A DNA stretch of 35,656 nucleotides from an uncultured Clostridia bacterium. Lineage in GTDB: Bacteria > Bacillota > Clostridia > Christensenellales > Aristaeellaceae. Positions 1 through 7,691 of the stretch are shown piece after piece. Where the stretch lies: assembly GCA_934647165.1 (NCBI GenBank), contig CAKUFA010000024.1:1-35656 (forward strand), in the 5' to 3' direction. Both the position numbers and the translations under genes were made by a program. How positions within the stretch are numbered: the first letter of the stretch is position 1; the number at the start of each line of letters is the position of its first letter. Below the pieces are notes generated by a model, which was not told the origin of the DNA, ran no database searches, and saw only the letters and a list, made by a program, of their open reading frames with translations.

Positions 1-152
1 TCGAAAAATCTGCAAGCAGCAGATGGCGGAAAAGGCATCGCCTACGCTGCCAACGAATTGTGCGGTATTGCCTTAACATATGTAACACAAAACACGCGGA
101 AGGAAACGCGGAAGAATAGTCGGCGGCTGCACAGGCGAAGACGGTTACACAG
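1..152. other. Window edge, probable 3' end of an upstream gene
   Basis: A plus-strand terminator follows at 153, so an upstream plus-strand gene probably ends here. Three forward frames stay open from base 1, with first stops at 74-76, 117-119 and 166-168. The frame stopping at 166-168 would end inside the terminator loop, which argues against it. I cannot choose between the other two and recognise no family. Confidence 0.3.
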
Positions 153-184
153 GCATCCATCCCTTTGATTGATGGATGCTTTTT
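153..184 (+). terminator. Rho-independent terminator of the upstream gene
   Basis: Perfect 9-bp arms GCATCCATC (153-161) and GATGGATGC (171-179) with a 9-nt loop are followed at once by five T residues. It separates the vWA/tubulin operon from whatever lies to the left. Confidence 0.8.
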
Positions 185-500
185 CTTTTGGCATGCGCAA
201 AATGTGGCTGAACGAATTATTACATATGCATTACATGAATAAACAAAAGTGACGGAAAACTGGATGGAGAAGAAAGGAAAATAGTTCCATAAGCATAATG
301 AAAATGATTATAAAAGGAGAAGAAAAGCGAAAAAATAGGGTAGATAGAATAAAGTTGCATAATGTAGAAACACAAAAATTTGTGCTAAACGGCACAAAAA
401 TATGAAAGGAAAAACTGGAAAATAAAAACGAAACGAAGAGAAAAATCAACAAATAATTACATTTTACGAACAAAGAAAACAAAAAGCGTGCAATACCGAC
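185..500. other. A-rich, purine-biased non-coding region upstream of the operon promoter
   Basis: No gene with a ribosome binding site is visible in these roughly 315 bases. The plus strand is very rich in A and G and poor in T, unlike all flanking DNA. At 371-398 the segment TTTGTG can pair with either of two copies of CACAAA, giving two mutually exclusive small hairpins, with direct copies of CACAAAAAT starting at 371 and 393. It lies upstream of the -35 element, so it would act as DNA (a curved A-tract or a protein site) rather than as leader RNA. The minus-strand frame across it is T-rich and not gene-like. Confidence 0.5.
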
Positions 501-529
501 TTGAATACAAATCAAAGCTTTGCTATAAT
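501..529 (+). promoter_or_regulatory. Sigma-A promoter of the vWA/tubulin operon, with extended -10
   Basis: The -35 element is TTGAAT (501-506) and the -10 is TATAAT (524-529), with a 17-bp spacer. TG at 521-522 gives the extended -10 form TGCTATAAT. Transcription should start near 535, leaving a leader of about 115 nt before the ATG at 651. I see no equally good promoter inside the next 20 kb, so this may drive all eight genes. Confidence 0.75.
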
Positions 530-650
530 TTGAAAGAGCATTTTCCAAATGTGTTATCAAAAGGATGGAATAGCAAAAGACAACGGGAAAACCATCTTTT
601 ACATTCCATGGAAGCAAATGAGTGCTCGGGACGAAGGAGGACATCACGGC

Positions 651-3600
651 ATGAGAAAGTATGTTTCCGTATTGCTGACGCTTTGCCTGCTGCTGGCACT
701 TTGCGTGCCTGCGCTGGCGGAGGTCAATGTTCATGAGGACTCGGCTGCAACGTCGGGCATTGACGTGGTCATTGTGCTGGACATGACCAACTCCATGAAA
801 GTAAACGACAAATCCAACTATCGCCTAGATGCGGCGGCCATGCTGGTGAGCATGCTGGACATGAACAGTTCACGCGTGGCTGTGATTCCCTATGCGCGCC
901 AGCCGATTGAGGAAAAGATCATTCCGCTGACGGCAGTGGCGGACAAAAATACACGGGACATGCTGATTCAGAAAATCTATGACATGGGGGAATTGCAGGC
1001 GCACACCAATTATGGTACGGCGCTGATGTATGCCAACCAGATGTTGCTGGAGCGTGGGGAAACGTCGAATCAGGCGATGATCCTGTTTGTGACCGATGGG
1101 CGCAACGACCTGAGCGGCGCAACGGATCCCGTGACGCACTCCCTGCGGTGGCGAAACGGGCAGATTGAGGACGACGGCTCGGTGATGTATGACGACCAAC
1201 TGGCCAATACGGTAACGCGGGAAGCGGTCGATTGTGCGAGCGAGTCCGGATTTCCGATTTACGTGATTGCCATGACCACAGACCCTTCGCGGGCGCCTGC
1301 TGGCAGTTTGTCGCTTGAACAGATTTCGGAAAACACCGGCGTGAGAAACGGATGCCATCGCGTTGAAAAGGCCTCGGTTGCACAGCTGCCGGAGTTTTTT
1401 GCCAAAGTGCTTGCGGACAAAATCGGTTCCAGCGTGCAGCTCTCCGCAAAGGTGCGGCCCACCCAGGAAGAGGACACCTATGAGGTGGAGATTCCGGTGC
1501 TGAACGAATCCGTGATGGAAGTTAACGTTATCCTGCCGGTACGCCTGCCGGATGTGGTAGCCACCGCCTCGCTAGGCCAGGGCATTGACGGCAGCAGCAT
1601 TCAGATTTATGACGCAAACGGGAACCGTGTGTCCGGTGGGGACAAAATGATCTCCAACAGCAGCAAGGCGCACTTTGCCATGGTGAAAATCTCCAAGCCG
1701 TCGCCGCAGGGCATCTGGCGGCTTACCTTTAAGAGCAATACCGATCCCAGCAACATTGCGTTCAACATTTTGTACAATTACAAAATCCGCCTGAAGGGTC
1801 AGGCAGACGCATCCCTGTACAAAACCGACCGCCTTGCGGTGCAGGCCTGGTTTGAGGATGAAACGGGCAACCGCGCAACGGACAGGAACCTGTATCAGAC
1901 AAGGGCAACCAATCCGAAGCTGCTGGAGGACTGGATGGTTATCCGCGGCACATGGGCCCTGCAGGATACCCAGAACAGAACCGTTGCCAGCGGCGAGTTG
2001 GAAACCAAAGAGGAAGAAAAGCAGTTTGCAAGCGAAATCGACCTTGGCGCTTTGAAGCTTCCATCGGGACAGTATACCTTAAGCGTGCGCGCTGCCGGCG
2101 CAGGTTTGGAACGCATGGTGGAAATGCCGGTGGAACTGAAGAACCGTGCGCCCAGCGGGCAGAACATGACCTGCACCATTGATGTGAACGCCACGGAGAG
2201 CGGCAAGGAAGCAACCTGGACCGTTGCGGGAACGTCCGGAACGCTGGAGAAGACGGCGCAGGAGCTGGTGAAGGACGCTGATGGGGACAAGCTGGTGTTT
2301 ACCCTGGAAGCAGTTGGAAACGCCAGGGATATTATTGACCTGCCTTCCAAGCCGGATGAAGAGGGGAAAATTGCCTACAGCACAGTGATGCAGACCAACG
2401 GACAGCTTGCAAGCGGAACGGCTGTATACAAACTGAACTATACGGACAATGACAAAAACGGCAGCGGCAGCGTGACGTTAACCTTCCAGGTGATTTCCGG
2501 CATTGATACCATGCGCAAGACCTATGAGCCGGAAGTGACGGTGCGCGGAACGGAAAGCAACGGCGAATACAAAAAGAACACGGATATCACCATTGCCGTG
2601 AAGCTGAAGGAGAAGGAAACCGGCAATTATGCGGAAATCAGAGAATTGAACAAAACGCCCATTACGCTCACGGTATACGACAAGCAGGGCAATCAGATTG
2701 CGCCTTTTGACGTGGAAGCGAAGGACAACGGGAACGCGAAGGAAATGACCGGCAACACGGGCAATCAAGCGGATGAGTGGAAGGTAGAGGTGCAGGTCGG
2801 CCCCTTTGACCCGGTGCAGTTGACCGTGTCCATTCCGAACAAAAGCGCGCCTGTCCCGGCTGCACAGAAAACAACCACCATTCGCTGCAACGGCGGCGGG
2901 GTTCCAGGTTTTCTGACGGTGCTGCTGGGCAACGAAACGGCGGAGGATGATGCGGCGCGCCAGGTGAACCCGCAGAAAGACAGACTTTTCACGGATACGG
3001 ACGGCGATGTGCTGACGTATGGAAAGCCTGTGCTGACGGATGCGAATGGGAATGCGCTGGATGAGAGCAAAATTACGCTGACGCTGACGGAGGAAAACGA
3101 CGGTCACTACCGCATTGACGCACACAGCACGGGCATGGGGCTGTTCCACTACAGCTTTACGGCGCGGCTGAAAATGGACGCAACGGACGGTGACGGCCAA
3201 ACAGGCACCTATGTTGAGACCATTGTGGTGGAAGACCTGCACAGCAAGATGCTGACCTATGCGCTGATGGCGCTTGCAGCGCTTGTCGCACTGGTTATGC
3301 TGGTGCTTGTGATCCGGCAGATTTGCAAGCCGGTATTCCCGGGCATGAAGGTTGAGCTGTATACGGACGCCGGCATTTATCCTGAACGGGAAGAAGCGCT
3401 GGCACCGGTGAAGAGGATGCTCAATGCCAACCAGTTTGTGGAACAGGATGTTGCGGGCGAACATCAAATCAGCCTCAGCCAGCTGCAAAATATTTTGATT
3501 AAGCCAATCCGTTCCCGGAAAGCGGTGGGCGTGGTTTGCAAAAAGCTGGAGTCGGGACATGTGATTTCCATCGACGATAAGAATCTCAAACAGGGCAAGC

Positions 3601-3845
3601 TGTATCCCTGGAATGTGGAAAGTGAACTGATGATCAGCCGGACAAGCAGCGAGGGCGGCATCAGGCTGAAGCTGACAGAAAATGCGCAGGAGGTTGCGGA
3701 AAGCGAAGAGGATGCCGACGAGTGGATCTCCAATGATGAAGCGGGCGATTTTAGCGGGAAGCCGCAGGTAAGCAAGCGCAGCACCTGGCAGAAAAAGGCG
3801 CCCACGACGGAGAAAAAGCCCGATGACGATGGTTTTGCGTTCTGA
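651..3845 (+). CDS. Secreted vWA-domain protein with C-terminal membrane anchor
   Basis: The protein has 1064 residues. ATG 651 is chosen because AAGGAGG (634-640) precedes it and a signal peptide follows at once, with a likely cut after ALA at residue 23. An in-frame ATG at 549 would bury that signal. A vWA domain spans about 36-255 with a metal-ion-dependent adhesion site: DMTNS at 44-48, a threonine in AHTNYG, and an aspartate in VTDGRND. Beta-sandwich Ig-like or cadherin-like modules follow, marked by DADGD at 542-546 and DTDGD at 782-786. One membrane helix lies at about 868-892, and a cytoplasmic tail of about 170 residues ends in an acidic stretch plus GFAF. The fold calls are from motifs. 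A role as a surface sensor or adhesin coupled to the cytosolic tubulin-like and GTPase partners is inference from the operon. Its C-terminal third resembles that of the protein at 16434-19370. Confidence 0.85.
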   Translation: MRKYVSVLLTLCLLLALCVPALAEVNVHEDSAATSGIDVVIVLDMTNSMKVNDKSNYRLDAAAMLVSMLDMNSSRVAVIPYARQPIEEKIIPLTAVADKNTRDMLIQKIYDMGELQAHTNYGTALMYANQMLLERGETSNQAMILFVTDGRNDLSGATDPVTHSLRWRNGQIEDDGSVMYDDQLANTVTREAVDCASESGFPIYVIAMTTDPSRAPAGSLSLEQISENTGVRNGCHRVEKASVAQLPEFFAKVLADKIGSSVQLSAKVRPTQEEDTYEVEIPVLNESVMEVNVILPVRLPDVVATASLGQGIDGSSIQIYDANGNRVSGGDKMISNSSKAHFAMVKISKPSPQGIWRLTFKSNTDPSNIAFNILYNYKIRLKGQADASLYKTDRLAVQAWFEDETGNRATDRNLYQTRATNPKLLEDWMVIRGTWALQDTQNRTVASGELETKEEEKQFASEIDLGALKLPSGQYTLSVRAAGAGLERMVEMPVELKNRAPSGQNMTCTIDVNATESGKEATWTVAGTSGTLEKTAQELVKDADGDKLVFTLEAVGNARDIIDLPSKPDEEGKIAYSTVMQTNGQLASGTAVYKLNYTDNDKNGSGSVTLTFQVISGIDTMRKTYEPEVTVRGTESNGEYKKNTDITIAVKLKEKETGNYAEIRELNKTPITLTVYDKQGNQIAPFDVEAKDNGNAKEMTGNTGNQADEWKVEVQVGPFDPVQLTVSIPNKSAPVPAAQKTTTIRCNGGGVPGFLTVLLGNETAEDDAARQVNPQKDRLFTDTDGDVLTYGKPVLTDANGNALDESKITLTLTEENDGHYRIDAHSTGMGLFHYSFTARLKMDATDGDGQTGTYVETIVVEDLHSKMLTYALMALAALVALVMLVLVIRQICKPVFPGMKVELYTDAGIYPEREEALAPVKRMLNANQFVEQDVAGEHQISLSQLQNILIKPIRSRKAVGVVCKKLESGHVISIDDKNLKQGKLYPWNVESELMISRTSSEGGIRLKLTENAQEVAESEEDADEWISNDEAGDFSGKPQVSKRSTWQKKAPTTEKKPDDDGFAF

Positions 3846-3928
3846 TTTGCGGATGATCCATCATGAAAAAGATTAAAGGCAATGAGGGAGGTTACACTTT
3901 CTGATTGCTTGGAAAGAAGGAGAAACAT

Positions 3929-6900
3929 ATGCAAGAGTTTGACATTTCCATTGACCGAATTGACAAAATCCCGGTTCCTCTGTTGGTGGTGGGCTTGGGC
4001 GGCACGGGCTGCGATGCTCTGAAAATGGTGAAACACACCTTTGCTGAAAGGTACAATCTGCCGCTTGACAGCAAGGGAAAGCAAGCCTCTGCACCCATCA
4101 AAACGGCTTATCTGGGCATCGACAGCATTTCCCAAAGGCCGGAAGAATTCGAGACCAATGAATACCTGGACATCACGGTGCCCGGCATGGACACCATTCT
4201 GGCACAACAGGCAACCATGCTGACACCGGAGGAAAGAACGTGGGTAAACCATGACCTGCGCCACGCGGCGAGCGGCATCGGCATGGGCACCGTGCGCCAG
4301 GCCGGTCGGCTGGCCGTGTGCCGGAACTATGACAAAATCAGCAATGGGATCCAGGCGGCGCTGAAGTCCATTGTGGCAACGGTGGAGGGTGCGTCCGACT
4401 CGCTTGTGAACAGCGTGGAAGTTGCCGTCATCACCGGCATTGGCGGCGGCACGGGCTCCGGCATCTTCCTGGACATTGCGCAGATTATCCGCCATGAGGG
4501 GCGCAAGGTGACAACGCTGCCTATCCGTATCACAGGATACATTGTGATGCCGGATGTTTCCCTGGCGAACGTTGCGGCAGCGCCCGGCATGGAGAACATT
4601 ATCAAGCACAATGGCTATGCGGCGCTGAAGGAACTTGATTTCTGGATGCGTGTGAAGCAGCATGAGATTCCCTATGAAATGAAATATACGGCGCAGGATT
4701 CTATCAAGTGGGATAACCCGCCTTTTGACAACTGCGTGCTGATGAGCTGCTCCAATGTGCGCGGCATTCCCTACAAAAACGGCTATGAAGCGGTTTTGCA
4801 TACCATTGCGGAGAACCTGCTGCACTACATGGCGGCTGAAGATGTTGCCGCGCAGGGCGGAATCAAGCAGGCGTATTCCTACCGGCAATATGAGGACAAC
4901 CTGAGCCGCATCAATCCGCATAAGAGCAAGCCGGTTCTGTACGGCTATCGTGCGATTGGCGCATTCACCAAGCGGATTCCCAAGCAGCCGATCCTCTTCT
5001 ATGAAGGAAAACTGCTGCTGGAAACCTTTATTCCTCTGCGGGATAAGCAGGGGATTATGCAGCCTGACCGGAGGATGTTCCAGGATGGCCAGGGCGACGT
5101 TCGGGCAGAAAACATCATCGGGCGCGGTTCAACGCTGATGCAGAATTTCCGCACAACAGAATGCAAGCTTCCGGAGTTCTGCAATATTCAGCTGAACGAC
5201 AATGTGAAGGTCGCCGCGGTGCAGAATCTGAATCCGCCGCCCCACAACCGTTGGGTAAAATGGCGCGACAGCGTATGCACCCCCAGTGCCCTGCGCGCAG
5301 CGGAAAAGTATCTTGCGGAAGCATGGGAACGGTTTGAGCAGTTTGCCGCCGATGTGATGGAAGATCCTGCGCAGGGGCCGTTTGCGCTGGAAGCGTATCT
5401 GTCGGGAACCAATGGACTGCGGACGAATCTGGAAACAACGTTGAATACTTGGATGACCAAACGTGATGGCTCGGTCAAGTCGATCCAGAGCGCGGAGGAA
5501 ATGTGCCAGAACAGCTGGCCGAATTTCCAGCGGCCGCCGATTCTGGCGCGCAAAAAGGCGCTGGAAGAATACGACCATGCAATCAGAACCCTGTACACAG
5601 CTGTGGCGAACCGCGAATTCCTGGTCTATCACGTGGAAGCGCTGCAAAAGCTGATCCTGCGCATTGAAGAATATCTGCGGGACGGCCTGAAGCCTGTGTG
5701 CCAGTGCATGCTGAGGCTGGAAAAGGAATTTGGACAGCAGGACAACACGGATGCGGTGCTGGCGGCGGATATTTATAATCTGTCGGCTGTGAAGAACTCG
5801 ATTGACGACATGTTTGCCAAGCGGAACGGCGCCGGTGAAATGAGCCGTACTTTCCTGGCAGAGCTGACGAAGATTTCCATGATGACGGAACCCAGCGTGG
5901 ATGCGCAGACCTCGGGTGTGACCTTCGTGAGCGGCGGGTCCGGAATGGGAAAATTGAGCGACGAGCTTCAGAAAATCCTGAAGGACTGCTTCGGCAGCGT
6001 CAACGACCAGTCGCTTGACTCGATCATGGAAGCCAACGTCGGCACGGAAACGGCAGATCAGCAGAGGTGGATGACAAACCTGGCAAATAGCGTGATTGAC
6101 AGCGCGCTGCCGATGTTCCTGCAGGACGGCGTGTACCAGAGCGAAAGAGCCGTGAGCTACGGCTATATGTCCATCCCTGTGAACGCGCCGCAGCATCTGG
6201 CATACATCACCCAGGCATATCAGACGCACGACCCCAAGGTGGATCCCAAGGCGAGCGAACTGAAGGATCACATCTACTGCCTGATGGCCTGGGACAAGAT
6301 GCCCATGTATCGCTATGGCCTGATGGAAGAAATGCGCAGACAGTATGACACGGACGTGAACACAGAGCTTGGTCTCCATCTGGTGCGCACGGGTGCGGCG
6401 GATGCCGATTTCACGTCGGACTGGACCAAGCTGCCTTCACCCAAGCCCTATTTCCTGTTTGGCAAACACAGCGTACCTTCCGAAATGAAGGATTACGCCG
6501 AGGTGAAGAGCCTGGTGGAGCGCGGCGTGGAATGCAAAATGATTGAAGTGGAAACATCCAATCCGTTTGCCTCCGCAAAGATTCACCTGTACTATGATGC
6601 AAGCGGTCGAGCGGCGCTGACGAAGGAAACGCTGCTGGCGAAGCGCGACCTGATTGTTGCGGAAAAGGATCCGGCCACAGGCGATGTCTGCACAGCCGAA
6701 GTGATTGCACAGAAGCTGATGGACTTCCTCAAGACGGGCACAAGCGTTACCCTGAGCGAGCCGGAGGTTCGCCCGATGGAAGTTGCAAGCGTGCTTGGCT
6801 TGGAGCACAGCCCCTGCGATCCGTTTGACACAGCGGTTCAGGCGGACATTCAGCGGTTGGCTGAAGCAAAGGAAAACCACGCCAGGCTGTGCGTTGCCAT

Positions 6901-7513
6901 GATCGAGGCGCTGGTATACAGCCGGCCGGACATTGTGCAGGCATTGCGGATGCAGCTGCCGGCAGTGGAAGAAATCTACGCGGGGGCCATTTACATTGGC
7001 CGGGCAAATAAAATATGGGAAAATCGCGTGGAGTTTGCCGAAAACGTGGCAGATATCTTTGTGTACCTGAATGATGTGATTTCGCTGGGGATGAACGGAT
7101 ACCGCTATAAGCTCAAGGGCGAAAACTTTGAAATTGTCAACGCCAAGCTTTTGGCAGACGACCTGCGGGACAGCAGCTCCGAGCTTGTGAAATGCGCGGC
7201 GTTCCTGGCGGATGTGCCGGAAAACAACGCGGCGAAGGCAGACCTCCTTAAAATGCTCAGGGAAGCAAAGCAGGACTTTGAGGAGAGTATGGACGGCGGC
7301 GACCTGACGGCGGACGATGTGCAGGCGTTGCAGGAGGCCGCCAATGACCTGGCGGAGGATGCAAAAGCCGATGCGGATGTGCTGGAACGAGAAGCCCGGG
7401 TGAATCCGAGTAAGGCGGATGAGCTGGGGCATCAGGTGGAGCTGCTGATGAAGATCAACACAACGGCCAACAACCGGATGCGTGTTCTGAAGAAAATTGC
7501 AAAGGGTCTGTAA
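3929..7513 (+). CDS. Large tubulin/FtsZ-like GTPase (Tubulin_2-type)
   Basis: The protein has 1194 residues. ATG 3929 has GAAGGAG at 3916-3922; the TTG at 3905 lacks such a site. The N-terminus carries the Rossmann nucleotide-binding start GLGGTGCDAL (residues 22-31), and residues 172-178 are GGGTGSG, the tubulin/FtsZ signature loop that binds GTP phosphates. FtsZ has about 350-400 residues, so some 700 extra residues follow; these are mostly helical, without a signal peptide or membrane helix. The protein should be cytosolic and may assemble into GTP-dependent filaments. This is not the cell-division FtsZ, as there are no division-cluster neighbours and no FtsZ-type short C-terminal tail. 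It sits directly after the membrane-anchored vWA gene with an 83-bp gap. A coupled role with the surface proteins is inferred. I could not confidently locate the catalytic T7-loop motif by eye. Confidence 0.82.
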   Translation: MQEFDISIDRIDKIPVPLLVVGLGGTGCDALKMVKHTFAERYNLPLDSKGKQASAPIKTAYLGIDSISQRPEEFETNEYLDITVPGMDTILAQQATMLTPEERTWVNHDLRHAASGIGMGTVRQAGRLAVCRNYDKISNGIQAALKSIVATVEGASDSLVNSVEVAVITGIGGGTGSGIFLDIAQIIRHEGRKVTTLPIRITGYIVMPDVSLANVAAAPGMENIIKHNGYAALKELDFWMRVKQHEIPYEMKYTAQDSIKWDNPPFDNCVLMSCSNVRGIPYKNGYEAVLHTIAENLLHYMAAEDVAAQGGIKQAYSYRQYEDNLSRINPHKSKPVLYGYRAIGAFTKRIPKQPILFYEGKLLLETFIPLRDKQGIMQPDRRMFQDGQGDVRAENIIGRGSTLMQNFRTTECKLPEFCNIQLNDNVKVAAVQNLNPPPHNRWVKWRDSVCTPSALRAAEKYLAEAWERFEQFAADVMEDPAQGPFALEAYLSGTNGLRTNLETTLNTWMTKRDGSVKSIQSAEEMCQNSWPNFQRPPILARKKALEEYDHAIRTLYTAVANREFLVYHVEALQKLILRIEEYLRDGLKPVCQCMLRLEKEFGQQDNTDAVLAADIYNLSAVKNSIDDMFAKRNGAGEMSRTFLAELTKISMMTEPSVDAQTSGVTFVSGGSGMGKLSDELQKILKDCFGSVNDQSLDSIMEANVGTETADQQRWMTNLANSVIDSALPMFLQDGVYQSERAVSYGYMSIPVNAPQHLAYITQAYQTHDPKVDPKASELKDHIYCLMAWDKMPMYRYGLMEEMRRQYDTDVNTELGLHLVRTGAADADFTSDWTKLPSPKPYFLFGKHSVPSEMKDYAEVKSLVERGVECKMIEVETSNPFASAKIHLYYDASGRAALTKETLLAKRDLIVAEKDPATGDVCTAEVIAQKLMDFLKTGTSVTLSEPEVRPMEVASVLGLEHSPCDPFDTAVQADIQRLAEAKENHARLCVAMIEALVYSRPDIVQALRMQLPAVEEIYAGAIYIGRANKIWENRVEFAENVADIFVYLNDVISLGMNGYRYKLKGENFEIVNAKLLADDLRDSSSELVKCAAFLADVPENNAAKADLLKMLREAKQDFEESMDGGDLTADDVQALQEAANDLAEDAKADADVLEREARVNPSKADELGHQVELLMKINTTANNRMRVLKKIAKGL

Positions 7514-7530
7514 GGGCTGAATTGAAACCC

Positions 7531-7572
7531 CATTCATTCCGGGTTTGGCACAGGCTGAATCCGGAATGAATG
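7531..7572 (+). repeat. Perfect 12-bp inverted repeat between operon genes
   Basis: CATTCATTCCGG (7531-7542) and CCGGAATGAATG (7561-7572) are exact reverse complements separated by 18 nt, just after the tubulin-like gene stop. No T-run follows, so it is not a typical terminator. It could stabilise the upstream mRNA end or mark an RNA processing site. It sits in the longest gap inside the operon (178 bp). A TTGACA at 7585-7590 follows, but no -10 lies at the right distance. Confidence 0.6.
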
Positions 7573-7691
7573 ATATTCACTTTGTTGACAGGCTTTTATG
7601 ACAAGCGCACAGGAATCAAAAAACGGGAAAGCCGGGGCAGGAAAACCGGCAAATATATTCTTCCAAAGGGAAGACCACAGGAGGCCGAACC

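Noticed and set aside
1..168. Frame-1 coding end with stop at 166-168
   Set aside because: The stop would fall in the loop of the terminator and the tail is an arginine/histidine run; the true frame cannot be decided.
549..650. 34-codon N-terminal extension of the first vWA protein
   Set aside because: The signal peptide starts at 651 and the strong ribosome site at 634-640 serves that ATG.
231..734. Minus-strand 167-codon frame over the A-rich block
   Set aside because: Phenylalanine- and leucine-rich simply because the plus strand is purine-rich; no ribosome site and it runs into the vWA gene and its promoter.
7585..7613. TTGACA as a possible internal promoter before the 845-residue protein
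   Set aside because: No -10-like hexamer at 16-18 bp; TTTATG is only about 5 bp away.
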